From Atopsyche davidsoni (taxonomy: Eukaryota; Arthropoda; Insecta; Trichoptera; Hydrobiosidae): 64,000 nucleotides of DNA. The notes under the pieces were generated by a model. That model was not told where the DNA came from, ran no database searches, and saw only the letters and a list, made by a program, of their open reading frames with translations. Made by a program: the position numbers and the translations under genes. Position 1 is the stretch's first letter; every line of letters starts with the position of its first letter. The stretch is from NCBI GenBank assembly GCA_022113835.1, contig JAILWY010000001.1:11896501-11960500 (forward strand), read 5' to 3'. This document shows, in pieces, positions 35,346-47,414 of this stretch.

Positions 35346-35469
35346 AAATCAAATTCATCTTCAGGAAGCCACAGGGTTCTCCCATCTGTCCCAAAACCAG
35401 TCTTGCACTTTCTCAAAAATTCATGTGCGAACATAAAATAACATACCATGGCTGTTATTATTAACTAAA

Positions 35470-37590
35470 AACTTGGAATTTATACAACATGTAATAATTA
35501 TAAGTGCAATATGGTCACTGCGAGTTGAGACAATGCATCTATCTATAGAGACCAGTGGTTCCGCAACCCGGCGTGTCTGACGTGACCCGCCGAGCAGTAA
35601 TTAATACGATAAAGATAGTGAAGTTCTTTACTTGTTCTAGACCTTGATCTGTACCAATTGATATATGACAGAGTGTCCAAGAAATGCGGTTGTGGTTCAA
35701 ATGATTCATAAGGCATATTTTTCTTATACTACACTTAAACAGAGCTATGTTGTTCCTCTAATGGTTGCTTTGCAAATAATATAACGCATATTCTTAACTC
35801 TGTTCTAAGCATTACATATCTTATAGCATGCTGTTAATTTGATTATTTTGGTTGTATTTGAAAGGATTAACATAGCTTTTTTTTTACGTTATTATTTTTA
35901 ATTAATTGTGAAACGGATATGCTATTGATATTAAGGTTTCCTTGCCAATTAGACTATGTTAAAAATAAGTTTGGTTTGATAAACGATTCATTATCAAACT
36001 ATACTTATATATGAAACAAAAATTGTTATTTTATTGGCACCATTTACTAAATGATAAACAGATAACCGGTTCTCAAAGAGTATATTAAACCATACTAATT
36101 ATTGGCAAGTTTTTAATTACGCCAAACAGGTATATTACTGATAAGGTATCATTTTGAATCAATGTGAATAAGACAATTTAAACTTCATAATTTTATTTTT
36201 TAATTATTATAAATTATATCTATGTGTGACAATGACAATACTCTCTTAATATTTTTCATTTTGACGGATATATAGATGTCATGTGCTTTCTATCAAAAGT
36301 ATAAATGATATATTTACAACACTTACATAATTCATTCTCAGTGTGGGTATGCATTATATATTGTTTATTAAATACATTTGTAAATATGTTTCAAATGTTG
36401 TGAATGTAAGTGCTAATTTATTACTGTACTATCTTACTTATATGGAATATGATTTGTTAATGTGTCAATTAAATAAAATTTAATTAAAATCAATTCTAAT
36501 TAAAAGTGAACTTGATTTATCCTAACATTGACATTATTGCATATTTATCAGTAAATGTTACTTAAAGATCAATAAATGCATTATTAGTATCGCGTAGATT
36601 ATAAATATATATTCTTAAGTCACACCGTACCGCTAGGATTTATTGATTGTTATGATCTATTGACCTATTATATTACAGAAAAGGCTGGTAACTAAAGGCT
36701 TTAAAGGTTTCTGAGATATTCTTACTTTATCAAGGCTATTTAAAGTTCAAATAGTTGTATTGTAAAAATATAATACAAGAAGCCATCATTAAGATCTATT
36801 TTAATTATAACGGATTTAAAGCATATTCTACACGCATTATATCAAGTGGTAATATATTATTCAAGATAAGCAAATATTTCAAAACAACAAAGTATCAAAG
36901 GTACAACTTATAAAAAAAATAATCTCAATAATAAGATGGTAACTAAAAAAAAGTGCAATACCAAAATTACTATGATTTGTATTTTTGAATTATCTGTTGT
37001 TTTACAGTTAATTCAAAGTTTTGACTGTAAATATAAATTATTACGATATAATGTGTGATTAAATACATAAAGTAAATCCTTTATTTTGACAAAGCATAAA
37101 TATCCAACTTTTAAAAATATAGCTTATTAAGTTTATCAGTTTTTTTTCCCCTCCGATATATAACTAATCACATCTTCCAATTTACAACAGTGGCTTAGCG
37201 TAGGTCCAGAGTAAATCAAATAAGCGATAAAGTGCAATTAAGGCTGTACAGGGTCGCTGACATTAAGCTGAAATAATGCGAATTTAAATGAAGCCGTAAA
37301 TACTGCAGTGGGGTGGGTGGCTTACTTGGGGTGAGAATTCACACCTGTTTTAAATACTAGGGTGAAGGAGCAAGTTCTAATACTACAAAAACTTATGTTA
37401 ACGTTCTGGTTTGATATAATTGCAGTTTATTATTTTTTTGACTATGACTAGTAAAATACTTGTTTCATAAAACTCTTGTCGTCATATTACGATTAGTAAA
37501 TAAAGTTACTTTTTTATATGATCAATTTATGTCTCCAAGACTCTCCGTAACTGACTATCTATGAAGCTTAGTTAATTTGGGAACATATTT
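35470..37590. other. AT-rich noncoding stretch
   Basis: No gene, RNA or repeat that I can name; a G+C-richer spot at 35545-35610 is too short to interpret. Confidence 0.5.
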
Positions 37591-37647
37591 TCATACTGCC
37601 ACAGCCGTTACATATACGGCAGTAATTTCACGAAGGCTTCTCATATC

Positions 37648-37707
37648 GTAATGCGTCAAAGAGTGCGTCTCGGCGTCCCTTACCTCGCCTCGCATTACAG
37701 TAATGCG
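37648..37707. repeat. GTAATGCG motif, once direct and once as a perfect palindrome
   Basis: CGCATTAC-A-GTAATGCG (37691-37707) is a perfect palindrome with a 1-base centre. The same octamer GTAATGCG occurs at 37648-37655. The surroundings (37590-37760) are CpG-rich and also contain a GCCGT / ACGGC stem. Suggests clustered binding sites of one dimeric factor. Confidence 0.5.
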
Positions 37708-38351
37708 CGAGCAAGTAAATTTGGCGGCGGTACAATAGAATTTACGACTTGATTAAAGACGCCGTGAAAAGTATTCGTAATGGGATGTTGAATTTATTCA
37801 TTCTTGCGGAAAATAATCCTCTCGTAGCATGTGGAGTAAGCAAATAACAAAAGTCCAAAGCAGGGCCGCGCTAAAAAGTTTTCACATAAAAAAATATTTT
37901 GTGTTATTTCTGTACATCAGATAAAAATATAAACATCGTGTTAAATTATTAATTTGAGATTTTATAAGATCTGTCAAAACAAAAAAAATAGTAAGAAAGC
38001 ACATTTTAACAGTCCAGCTATTGAGCTGATCAGCCAACCAATTAAAAATTCTAAATGTAGTAAGATATTTCTTATAAAAAAAAGTTGTGGCACTACAAAT
38101 TTCAGAATGAAATTAAAGGGTTTTTCCTTTCCTCGATTATTTATTCTATTAAAACCGTAGATAATTTACAATTGCTGAAGACTTTTATATATTTTTTTTC
38201 CTCGTATTTACGTATTACTTAATTAAGACATCCATAAACATAAATGAGTGATTTTTTATAGTCAAAACTAAATAAATAATCTTGATTTACTTTACAGATA
38301 ACCAGAAAAGATTATAAGCTGATTTGTTCACTGAAAGACTTTATTTTATTT

Positions 38352-38500
38352 CTACTATATCCTTGGCTCTTTGAAAATGTCGCGACGGGCGCTTTCCTTG
38401 TGCGGGTCTGGCGATGGCAATTGTGGAACATAAGCGATTCCGTTTGCTCTATTTTGCAGTGGAAAAATATGCCCCGGGCGTTCCGAATCTGCTTTTCTCC
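38352..38500 (-). other. coding-like minus frame in G+C-rich patch
   Basis: The minus frame reads KADSERPGHIFPLQNRANGI, then AYVPQLPSPDPHKESARRDI and FKEPRI before TAG. The reading upstream is AT-rich and begins with TTG. It is polar and proline-rich, with no domain recognised. On the + strand a short ATG frame (MSRRALSLCGSGDGNCGT) overlaps. Confidence 0.17.
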
Positions 38501-39566
38501 GCTTGTTTATTTCTACTTTTAATGCAGAAATTTTTATTTGATTACACAATATGAGTTCAACTTTACCATAAAATAAAAATAATATTTGTACTTAATATAT
38601 AATTTATATTCACAATATTTCTAGGCCACAAAGCTCGATTCGAAGTAGTTTAGGTTAGCTCGACTGTCGATTAAGAAGTAGTTTTGAAAATGAGTTTTGG
38701 TAAACAAGAGATCACCCGTATTGTCGATACAATATCAATTTCATAATTAATTGACTTTGGCTAAGAATAAACCATCTTTTTCGGTCAAATATTAATTATT
38801 TTATGATTACTTGCCAGATTAACAAAGTACCTCAGTTAGGGCGCTATGTAAATGGGAAGACCGGGGATCTCTGCTCCGTACACTGTTATGAAACAGATGA
38901 GGTTTTATTACAACAAAATACAAAAAAGAACTGAAGGGATTTACGTCTTTTAATAATAAAAGTCTTAAATTAGTTCACAGAGTCTTTACGAGTTGCGGCA
39001 AAATTTAAATATTTTCCTTCTCCGGCAGTAACCGAAGCAGTTTATTAAAAATATTTTTCATTAAGCGGCTGGGCTCACTGTGTATTACACGCGATGTTTA
39101 TTTTGAAAAAGGCCCATCCTTTCTGCTCTTTTTAATAACGTGCAATACGGTCGTTATTCCGTGAAATACTATTCTTTGGAAAAGCGAATACGAAAAGCGC
39201 AGGCAAATAAAATCTGCTTTACTGCTTATTTTCAGTGTGACTGGTGGATTTTTATTTATTTTGTTATTGTTAATCTTTCAGATGGTGTTAATTTTAAAAA
39301 TGTTTTATTGATTAAATTATTTGTAATTTAACAAAAAAAGATATAATCTTTTTGCTACAGAACAATGCAATAAATTATATCATTCTCGAGAGCTGGTTTT
39401 TTTTAAAGCTTCAAAAACCTTTGTGCGTGTCGTTTACTTTGAAAGTTACCAATGCTTAAAAAGTATGTTTTTCAGTTTTTTTTTAACATATATTTTTATT
39501 AACTTTCATGTTCAATCAAACAAAGATATCGTGTTTAATGAACAAGATATTTGTTTTACATTTCAG

Positions 39567-39633
39567 TACCTTTAATGTTTCAGCAGTGACGCCAACCAGG
39601 ATTTATCATTCTTTAAGTAAAGTGTGGTTTCAG
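39567..39633 (+). CDS. putative internal exon (67 nt; 53 nt with inner acceptor)
   Basis: Acceptor TTGTTTTACATTTCAG ends at 39566, a second acceptor AATGTTTCAG ends at 39580, and the donor TTTCAG|GTAAGG is strong. With the outer acceptor the open frame (phase 2 in, 0 out) reads TFNVSAVTPTRIYHSLSKVW plus FQ. With the inner one it enters in phase 1 and keeps VTPTRIYHSLSKVWFQ, which fits 34459-34536. The closing KVWFQ recalls a homeodomain helix 3, but the preceding residues do not. Confidence 0.3.
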
Positions 39634-39639
39634 GTAAGG

Positions 39640-41440
39640 CCGCCGTGGTGCTTTCCATTCTTCGCACAAAACGTTTCCATCTAATGAATGTAAATAAGAA
39701 CATTTACCGAGATTACACAGGGTTTTAGTGTGGAGAAATTCTTTCGAAAGCGTTTAGTAGGCTATGAATGAATACTGACGTGATTCTGAAGAGCGCTCAA
39801 AACCATTATATAAATTTATATATAGGTACATATAATACTGAAAATGATGTATGCAAAGAATTCATTTAAATTGTTATTATTATATTATTTTAAGAAAAAT
39901 TTTGATAAAAATTAATGCGTCGATCATTTTTTTATCAGGCACGTGTATAAAACTTATAACAAATCATTTAAATATGATAGCTATCTAAAGTGTGATCAAA
40001 TGTTTTTTAAAATTTTAATGAACGCTGGGTTGTTAAATATGTCAATATTAAGTTACAGTTTTTTAAAAGCTCTAAATTTATATTTTAATAAAAATAAATA
40101 AAACTTTCAAAAATTAAAATATATTGCACTACCCAGACAAAAGCCTTTCGTGACAAAAATAGGCAAAAATTTTTTGAAATGGAAAAGTTTCTGAAGACTT
40201 TAATTGACAGCCAGACAGTTTAAAACTTCAACAAAATGTTTTTTTAGAAAATATATTTCTAGTTTATAAATTTATAAAATCGTTTCAGTGATATTGGTGG
40301 AGAGTTAATAGAACTTAGTTCAAATACCACATCAAGTAAATAAGTCAAAAAATTAGGTGAACGTCAACAATCAAATCGTTTGAATAAACAAATAATCTTT
40401 TGTGGTTACAATGTATTTTTATATAAATCAGAAGCAAACCAACAAATAAATAAATCAAAATAAAACGTCGATCCGGCGACAGTCCTTTTCCTCCGTCCAT
40501 ATTTATGTACAGTGCCTCTAAGCCGATCACACAGATATACGGATAGAGTTTACTTTACAGGATCGGCGACAGTAAATAAATTGCTGGTTTATTTCTCGAG
40601 TCACGCCCCTGGCCCAAGACTTACGTGATGAAACAGCGCAGGGTATCAATAGCAGTGTCTCATTTTCGTAGTCGATTGCCGCCGGCGAAAAGAATACAAA
40701 TACCTTTAAAAGGCTTTGGAGACCCCTGTAAAGCTACATATACTCAGCATTACAATAAAGGAAATCGTTTGATGTGCATAAATATATATATATATTTAAT
40801 TTCAGTATGAAAACGTTCAACACAGATTTAAACCCTCAACTCTGCAAAGTCAAAAAAGTACGTACTCGCATTGTAAATTAGTGATTTTAAATAAAAATAT
40901 ATTTAGTTCGTTTTCGTTATTATAAAAAAATGTTTAAAAAAAACCAAAGTAATAAATATGAACATAAATAAAATAACTTTCTATGAATCTTATGTTTTGT
41001 TTAGACTCATAAAACTGAAAGATAAATTGCTTGTATTAAAATCCATTTGTTTGAATACTTGTTGATAGCAAAACTCTTAAAAAAACCAACATAAGCGTCA
41101 ACTGCTATGGGCGACCTTTATTTTGGGATAAAAATATCACATTTTTTATGTAACGCAAAAACTAATTTCTTCAATATTTTATTAGTCATTCTTAAACTTT
41201 AAGCCTCACGTGTTTAAACTTATATATTCGTGATGTAAAAAATAAAAAAGTTGTTCTTGCAATTAATAATGGTTTGTTCAGAAATAGATAAAACAAACAT
41301 AGAATCTATAAGTTATAAATACACATTCAAGATTCCAATTGTTGGAATTCAAACAAATAAAAAAGTATTAGTTGAACAAACGAAGTTTTTTCTGTGCTAT
41401 AAACGTGAGATACTTGTTTTTATGCACTTGAATTAGTCAC
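39640..41440. other. AT-rich noncoding stretch
   Basis: No supported gene. Small frames at 40345-40530 (-), 40625-40810 (+) and 41251-41436 (+) are unsupported. A stretch at 40600-40720 is slightly G+C-richer. Confidence 0.5.
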
Positions 41441-41554
41441 ATTCTTTATCAAAAATAGTATGTGATAAATGAGTCAGATTCTAAATTAACAATACATTCT
41501 ATGCTTGTAAAACAATACGAGCGGTGAATAAATAAAGTACTGTCAGTTCGGTAG

Positions 41555-41794
41555 AGTAAGGCGAGGCTTTGGAGGAAAATAAAATCCGGATGTAAATTTG
41601 ACAAGCAACGTACCGCACGTCTGTTGTTATCGGCAACGAGAAGTGTTGTCAATTATTTCAGACCGAGAGCCGAGATCGCCTTTTCAAATGTGACTTGGCA
41701 CAAGTGTTCCGAGAATAATACATCGAAATGCGACTTACTTATTCACCGAGCTAATCACAAGGCAACTCCGGACACGTGTATCACAAGAAAATAA
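41555..41794 (+). other. stop-free frame of 79 codons, coding-like, no start
   Basis: Open from after TAG (41552-41554) to TAA (41792-41794). It reads SKARLWRKIKSGCKFDKQRT, ARLLLSATRSVVNYFRPRAE, IAFSNVTWHKCSENNTSKCD and LLIHRANHKATPDTCITRK. Four cysteines and basic patches give it a protein look. No ATG occurs in the frame; an internal acceptor ATTATTTCAG ends at about 41662. A 67-codon minus frame overlaps its first half. Chance openness at this G+C is possible. Confidence 0.17.
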
Positions 41795-42119
41795 TTTTAA
41801 AAATTAAATTCATATCATTTATACATATCATAAATTTTCGTAATTACTATCAGGATTTAGAATTTATTCTATATTATATATAACAATTTTTTTTTTGTTT
41901 AAAAGCTATTTTTTGGTCAAACAAATTATATTGTGTACCAGGATATTTTCTTATATATATATATATATTTGTGCAAACGAATGAATACTTAATATAAAGT
42001 TTTAAATAAACATAACTTTTACTCTTTATCAATGATACCAAGTTTTGATTTATGTCCAAAAATAAATTTTTGTTTGTTATTTACTATATAATATATGACA
42101 TAATCAATTAGGTATTGAA

Positions 42120-42400
42120 TGCCAACTTCAAGTCTCCTCCCACTGACTCCTGAAACTATTGATTGCATGGAACGTCCGCATCAACAATTGATGCTCGAGA
42201 CATGAATAGGCCCGGGGTTCTGTCTTCTAAGGCATTGCCTGCAGATGGGTTCGACTGCTTGGCCTATTGTTGGGTGGCTGCCTGACTTCCGCATTGACCA
42301 AGTTAAAACTACTTACTGTAAACAATGAGAATGATTTGGAACCGAGCAGTCTGTTGGCTTGAGATTGCGAATTCAGATGACAATTACAATAATCATAGTT
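42120..42400 (-). other. G+C-rich patch with a minus-strand donor
   Basis: On the minus strand TTTACA|GTAAGTAG is a strong donor, preceded by an open stretch (LLGSKSFSLFT) and a poor acceptor (AAGCCAACAG). The neighbouring GGTTCGACTGC is B-box-like but isolated. A decayed insertion is the simplest reading. Confidence 0.15.
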
Positions 42401-42585
42401 TTGTTTTTTTTTATTTATAAAAGCAGTCATATTACAAACTTGTATGAGTTTTTAATATGACTAGAAAAAAAATGCAACCTTATTTGTTAATTCATTATAT
42501 TTATAGTTGTGATATAAATTTAAAGCACCACAATTAAAAAGCTATGGAATATGTGATAATTTTTGGTAGAAAATTTTTTTTTCAG

Positions 42586-42652
42586 TGTTTCCTTGCCCAA
42601 GAAATATAAACATGAACAATGCCTATTGAACGGAATTTATAAGATAAATTAA
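42586..42652 (+). CDS. possible terminal exon
   Basis: A long T-run plus TTCAG (ending 42585) is a strong acceptor. In phase 2 the frame reads VSLPKKYKHEQCLLNGIYKI plus N and TAA. The other frames also stop early, so the reading frame is undetermined. No AATAAA at a convincing distance decides it. Confidence 0.17.
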
Positions 42653-42659
42653 TTTAAAT

Positions 42660-43400
42660 ACAATATCATTGGAGCAAAAATCACATAATCAAAACAAGTA
42701 ATTACCTCTACGTGTTAAATTGTTATTTTTACTTGAGGTTTTTTGTGTTACAAGAGTTCAGTGACTCAATCGAAGCCACAGGGTGTGGTGATGTTAATTC
42801 TGTCCGTCCATCCTGAAACAGATTGTTGAATTTTCACAGAGCCAGCAGAACATGTGACCGCTCGTTCCACCCGCGGAATTTCTTTGTCTAAACATCCCAG
42901 CTCTGTCAATACAATCCTGCTTACACAAGCAGTATTGAATAAATTTGATTTGCAGGGAGGTATAAGAGCGCTAGTTTATAATGCTTCGTCAATTCATGAA
43001 ATCTGAATTAAAATACGTTTCACATTCTACAGCAGTTCTTCAAAAACATAATAATAAAAAAACAACCTACATTGTATGCTGGAGAGGTTTTTATTTATCA
43101 GTTGAATATTTTCAATCATTTCTTAGTGTCGATCATAAAAATACAGTTTAGACATTAACTTAATCATATTGGAAGGTAAAAAAAAGTTATGACCACCGAT
43201 TTCAACCGTATTCGATAAAAAAAATATCAAAAGTTTAGCTCTCATTTTTTGCTATCTTATATTTCGTATTTTTCTGACATCGTGTTTTTCCCAAAACTTA
43301 TTTTTAGGGGTTTACGATCAAATCCTATTTTAGTACTTCTATTTTGGAACCAAACAAAAGAAACAACTAAGAAAAAAAAATACTAATATAATAAGTACAT
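42660..43400. other. AT-rich noncoding stretch
   Basis: Nothing nameable; a slightly G+C-richer spot lies at 42770-42920. Confidence 0.45.
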
Positions 43401-43475
43401 TCAATATTTCTGACAGAAAATACTTGATGGAATTCAATTATATTATATTACTTTTGCTAAAATAAATATTTTTAG
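43401..43475 (+). repeat. dispersed repeat copy A' (partner at 13191-13245)
   Basis: TTCAATATTTCTGACAGAAA followed by TACTTGATGG matches 13191 onwards in direct orientation. It lies immediately upstream of the large hairpin at 43488-43604, so the two may be parts of one element. Confidence 0.5.
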
Positions 43476-43487
43476 TGATATTTTCCC

Positions 43488-43604
43488 TTTTCACGCGACT
43501 AGTTTCGCCAGTATAAAAAGATGACATTTTCAAGCAGAGTGTTTTCAAAGTGCACTGCTTGAAGATGCAAACCTAACATGTTGACAAAACAAGTCGCGTC
43601 AAAA
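43488..43604. mobile_element. 117-bp imperfect palindrome, MITE-like
   Basis: The left arm 43488-43537 and right arm 43555-43604 are each 50 bases and align as reverse complements without a gap. The outer 24 bases match at 19 positions (TTTTCACGCGACTAGTTTCG against TTTTGACGCGACTTGTTTTG). The inner 9 are perfect (TTCAAGCAG / CTGCTTGAA), and the middle part is weaker. The loop is 17 bases. It has the form of a foldback MITE or a long hairpin RNA precursor. No clear target-site duplication was found. Confidence 0.6.
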
Positions 43605-43919
43605 ACTAAAAGTGGAAATAAAAATGTAATAATATAATCTTAAAAGAATAACTCAGTATATACATACTTTGAAAGCTCTTGAATACTCGTGAGGTCAATA
43701 TCTTATAACCGAGGTCGTATAAAAGAAATTTGATTCTCAACAAATATATTATTTAATTTTTATTTAACAAACTTCTGAATTGTAGATTCTACAAGATATT
43801 ATTGAAAAGGATAATCTATATATTTATTTGATCTGTCTCTCAGTCTCTCCGCTGACATTTGATGTGAGCATTAGGGTTAAGCAAGTAATAATTAATGTAA
43901 ACATGTAATTGAACCATGG

Positions 43920-44234
43920 TTAAGCTTTGCTTATATTTATGTTACTTGCACAAATCTGAGAATATCTTAAGTATTTGAGAATAGGTGTAGGTACGTACGA
44001 AGTAAAACGAGCCTTATCGACCCGAGGCAGAAAATCGCAAAGCTTGTAATGGAGACTATTATTCCCTACGTGAGGCATCATCTTCCGATGCAATAGACCA
44101 GCTCTCGAGAAGGATGTAATTTCAGTACAAACGTTAAATGTCAAACACAGGCGAGGCACGGCTCCGATCGTGGATAAAACTTTTTTCCGCCGATGATGAA
44201 AGTTCAGTTGCATTATTGCAATTGCAAGAATCAC
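43920..44234 (-). other. open minus frame of 104 codons (GTG start)
   Basis: Reads MQLNFHHRRKKVLSTIGAVP and onwards through CTEITSFSRAGLLHRKMMPH to TAA. It has no ATG at its start (the first ATG is residue 8), no splice context and no domain. The local patch (44000-44200) is G+C-richer. Low confidence. Confidence 0.15.
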
Positions 44235-45009
44235 AATACTTTTCCCTTGGATGATTAAGCAATGCGGTTTGAGAATGTTGCATCAAGGCTCCGCGGGAGT
44301 GGAAAATAATTTAAAGTGGTAGTTTAAGCCATAATGATAGTAGATATTTCAAACAAACGAGATTTATTTTAAAATTTCAGAATGAGCAATTGTATACCCT
44401 TAATCAAAATAGATAGTAAATTATATATTGTATGAATTTAAAACAAATATACAGTCATTAGTTTGTTTTCTATGGTGAAAACTATTTTCAGTGCTCTTTA
44501 TACGGAGTCCCGAGGAAATGTCTATAAATGCCTGAAATGAAGGAGAAACTACTCCAACAAGTGGGCAAACGTACTTGACCATTGCAAACGGCAGAGTAGA
44601 ACTAACAGAATTAAGAGTTTTTTTTTTAAATAAAAAAAACACTCGGACTTCAGAAAAACAACACTGCCCTGAAGTACTAAATTTTGTTTACTCGCTTTTT
44701 CGTGCAGCGTGACTTTCTAGGCATCGTAAAATTATGTAAAACGAAGTTTTTACGAGAAACTTCCAGAAATTTCTAACGTAAATAAAAATATGAATATTTC
44801 CATGAAATTATTAAATATTTATGCGACATAATTGTATTTTTCGAGAAAGACTCGAAATTAATGTTCGCGATGCTTTATGAAAGTTATCTAAGAAAATAAG
44901 TTCGTAGTTACTCTTTTCAGAATAATAAATACCACCTGAAGCAACATCAACCCCGCTCACTGGAAGTTCTCTCGGCGCTGAACACACGCTCGAGTCGGAG
45001 AACACCAAA

Positions 45010-45807
45010 GGAAAGCGGTTAAAATTTACTTAATATTCTGGTATCTCGCTCTGTTTCTGCACAAATTTTGGTAAACACTTTCATATTTCATTACTTAAAA
45101 GCTTGAAAGGAGATCTGGTTTCTTAGATTTTAAGGTTGACAGATTTGTGCCTAAGTTGTTTACTTCATTATACCTCAGTGATAATGATAGCATTTTGAAA
45201 GATACCCACATTATACCTCGAGGGAATTCTCGGAGCCGTTATACTTAGATTATAAATTCTCGTTATTGTTTTAAGTTAAATATAAAAGTTGTATTATTGA
45301 AGAGAATAATACTCTCTTAGAGTATGCTTAAAAAAATAAAACGTATGGAAAAAAAATAAGATTCATAAGCACAGCTGGATATAAATATTAGTCTATTTTG
45401 TAAACATAAATGTTTAATCTATTAATTATTAATCAGATAAATGTATACTCAAGTCTTTTTACTTTAAAAAATAGCATTAATATTTAAACAAAGCATAATG
45501 ACATAAAGCTTGTATTTAAAACAGTATAATTATAATAAGTACACATTTTCAAAAACATTATATTATATGAGATAATTTAAATAAGTATATTTTAATTCAC
45601 AAACTTATATTTATAATTCTGAATCCCAGTACTTTTAAAGTTTTAAAATGCCTATTAGAATTTATATATTTTATTATATTAAGACCTTAAGATTTGAAAT
45701 AAAAAAAAGGTTTCATTAATTATCTACAATGTTAAAACATAAAAATCTCTCCTTCTATTTTTATAATATTGCATAAACTAATATATAACAGAGTAAATAT
45801 TTTTCAG
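45010..45807. other. AT-rich noncoding stretch
   Basis: Nothing nameable. Confidence 0.5.
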
Positions 45808-45841
45808 CGATTATTTACTTAGTCTCAAATCTTCCCCTAAC
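45808..45841 (+). CDS. putative short exon (34 nt)
   Basis: GTAAATATTTTTCAG is a good acceptor and CTAAC|GTAAGC a strong donor. Phase 2 (DYLLSLKSSPN) and phase 1 (IIYLVSNLPLT, leaving two bases) are both open. The phase-1 reading would link 34459-34536 to 55464-55498. Not recognised. Confidence 0.23.
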
Positions 45842-46731
45842 GTAAGCGTTTTCGTTTTATCCTCTATCTGTATATTTACCTTGTGAAAGCAGATGAGGCT
45901 GTATTAAGAAACGTGGACATAAAAGCGGAACTTACAGAAACCTTTTAAGATGACAAAATTAATATTACTGAGGATAATCTAAATACGACTTTCATAATTG
46001 CCTCGAAATAAATTTATAAGCACGCGCCATTAGTGTAGAGGGAAATTTAAAGTTATTTAAAATGATAAAATTTAGGTAATAGAATCTTAACTGACTTAAG
46101 AATTGGAGCGTTATCACATTTAACGTACGAAAATATATAAAATCAACCCACTACATAAAATTTAATAATCCGTTAAGTTTTCATAAATTGTTTTTTAAAG
46201 CATTTAATTTTATATTTTTCATATACTGAGAATTTTAAGAATTTAGATCATTGAAATTTCCTCATAAATATATACAATGCCTTTTAGTATTTAATATTAT
46301 GTAAGGCAATAATTTTAATTCTTGCTATTAATTTCTATGTAATTAATACCTATTGGTGTTTATAATTATTAAATTATCTTTTTGTCCTTAGTGTAATGAT
46401 TTTAAAATATACAGTTTTTTTATGAAATATTTGTAGATTTATTGTGTATGCAATTTAAACAATAAACTTATGTTAACATATATACGTGTAAGATTCACGC
46501 TAAAATTCTGGTAGTTGAAATATTGGGTGATGGTTTGAATCAAAAATCAAAAAACCCAAATCAGTTTAAAAAAATCAAGAATATTTTCATCGTTTCAAAT
46601 GTGAATCGATACCCTAAAATCAAATTATACAATTTGATTGAGTATCTATATTTGTTGTCAAGAATCACCTATAGTAAAATTAATTAAATCTATTAAAAAC
46701 ATCATCAAAGAGTTGAAGAGTTTCATATAGA
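45842..46731. other. AT-rich noncoding stretch
   Basis: Contains one 9-bp perfect hairpin, AATCAAATT / AATTTGATT, at about 46618-46639. Otherwise nothing nameable. Confidence 0.45.
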
Positions 46732-46772
46732 GGCTCATATTTTCATCAACTAAAGAGTTGAAAATATGAGCC
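46732..46772. repeat. 14-bp perfect hairpin
   Basis: GGCTCATATTTTCA (46732-46745) pairs exactly with TGAAAATATGAGCC (46759-46772) over a 13-base loop, inside which CAACT and AGTTG can also pair. AAAGAGTTGAA from the loop and right arm also occurs 45 bases upstream (about 46708). It could be a short RNA precursor or a foldback relic. Confidence 0.6.
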
Positions 46773-46864
46773 ATAGTGATGAGCAAATTTATTTTAAAAT
46801 GAACTCCGAGTTACACTCGTGTCTTTTTTGTGTATTTAAATGCCATAACTATCATAGTACAACT

Positions 46865-47000
46865 CAAAAGCAGGGTTCTGAAAGGTAAGCCTGCACGGCC
46901 TGCCATTAGATGCCGCGACGGCAAAAGTTACCATCTGTGAAGGTACACCTCAAAAGGCGAGCTTGTTTGCCCATATGGAATGGGATATGAATATTTAAAG
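46865..47000 (+). mobile_element. LINE 3'-tail-like block
   Basis: A G+C-rich block containing AAGCCTGCACGGCCTGCC, GATGCCGCGACGGC, TTACCATCTG and GGCGAGCTTGTTTGCCCAT. The TTACCATC..GAGC.TGTTTGCC arrangement resembles the 3' ends of many lepidopteran non-LTR retrotransposons, by memory and not by search. No poly-A or target-site duplication was found; the flank to 47115 is also unusually G+C-rich. Confidence 0.38.
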
Positions 47001-47414
47001 GTTGTTTGTAAAGCCTCTAGGGTGCTGATGACAGCCTTGTCTTTAATTATGTAGGCTCGCTCAGGATGTCTGTAGACAATCTACTTCTCAAAGCTACTTT
47101 GATTTGGCGGTCTTTTCAGAATTGTTACATTTCCTATTTATGCCATAAAAATAGTTACAAATATTTTATATTTACTAATAAGCTCACTCATATGCGCATA
47201 TTTTATATGTTATTTTGTTGGCAGCCTATACTGTAAAATAACTTTGATAAATCAATAAAAGAATAATAATATTTTATTGATAAATCCATTGTTTGTTGAA
47301 GACTCTTTATATATATATATGAAAAAAATAGTTCATCATAAGTTCTTTTAAAGTATTTTAGTACGATTTATTCCGAGTATTGAGATCTTTTCATAAGACA
47401 CTTGAAACCTTTTC

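Noticed and set aside
39567..39633. Closing residues SKVWFQ resemble homeodomain helix 3.
   Set aside because: Only about five residues match; the preceding 17 do not fit a homeodomain, and no matching NRR-type continuation was found nearby.
42250..42265. GGTTCGACTGC as a tRNA B box.
   Set aside because: No A box at suitable spacing and no T-stem pairing.
2249..44234. Three frames (2249-2563 +, 21037-21351 +, 43920-44234 -) share an identical length of 104 codons.
   Set aside because: Their sequences are unrelated, two do not begin with ATG, and the equal length is coincidence.
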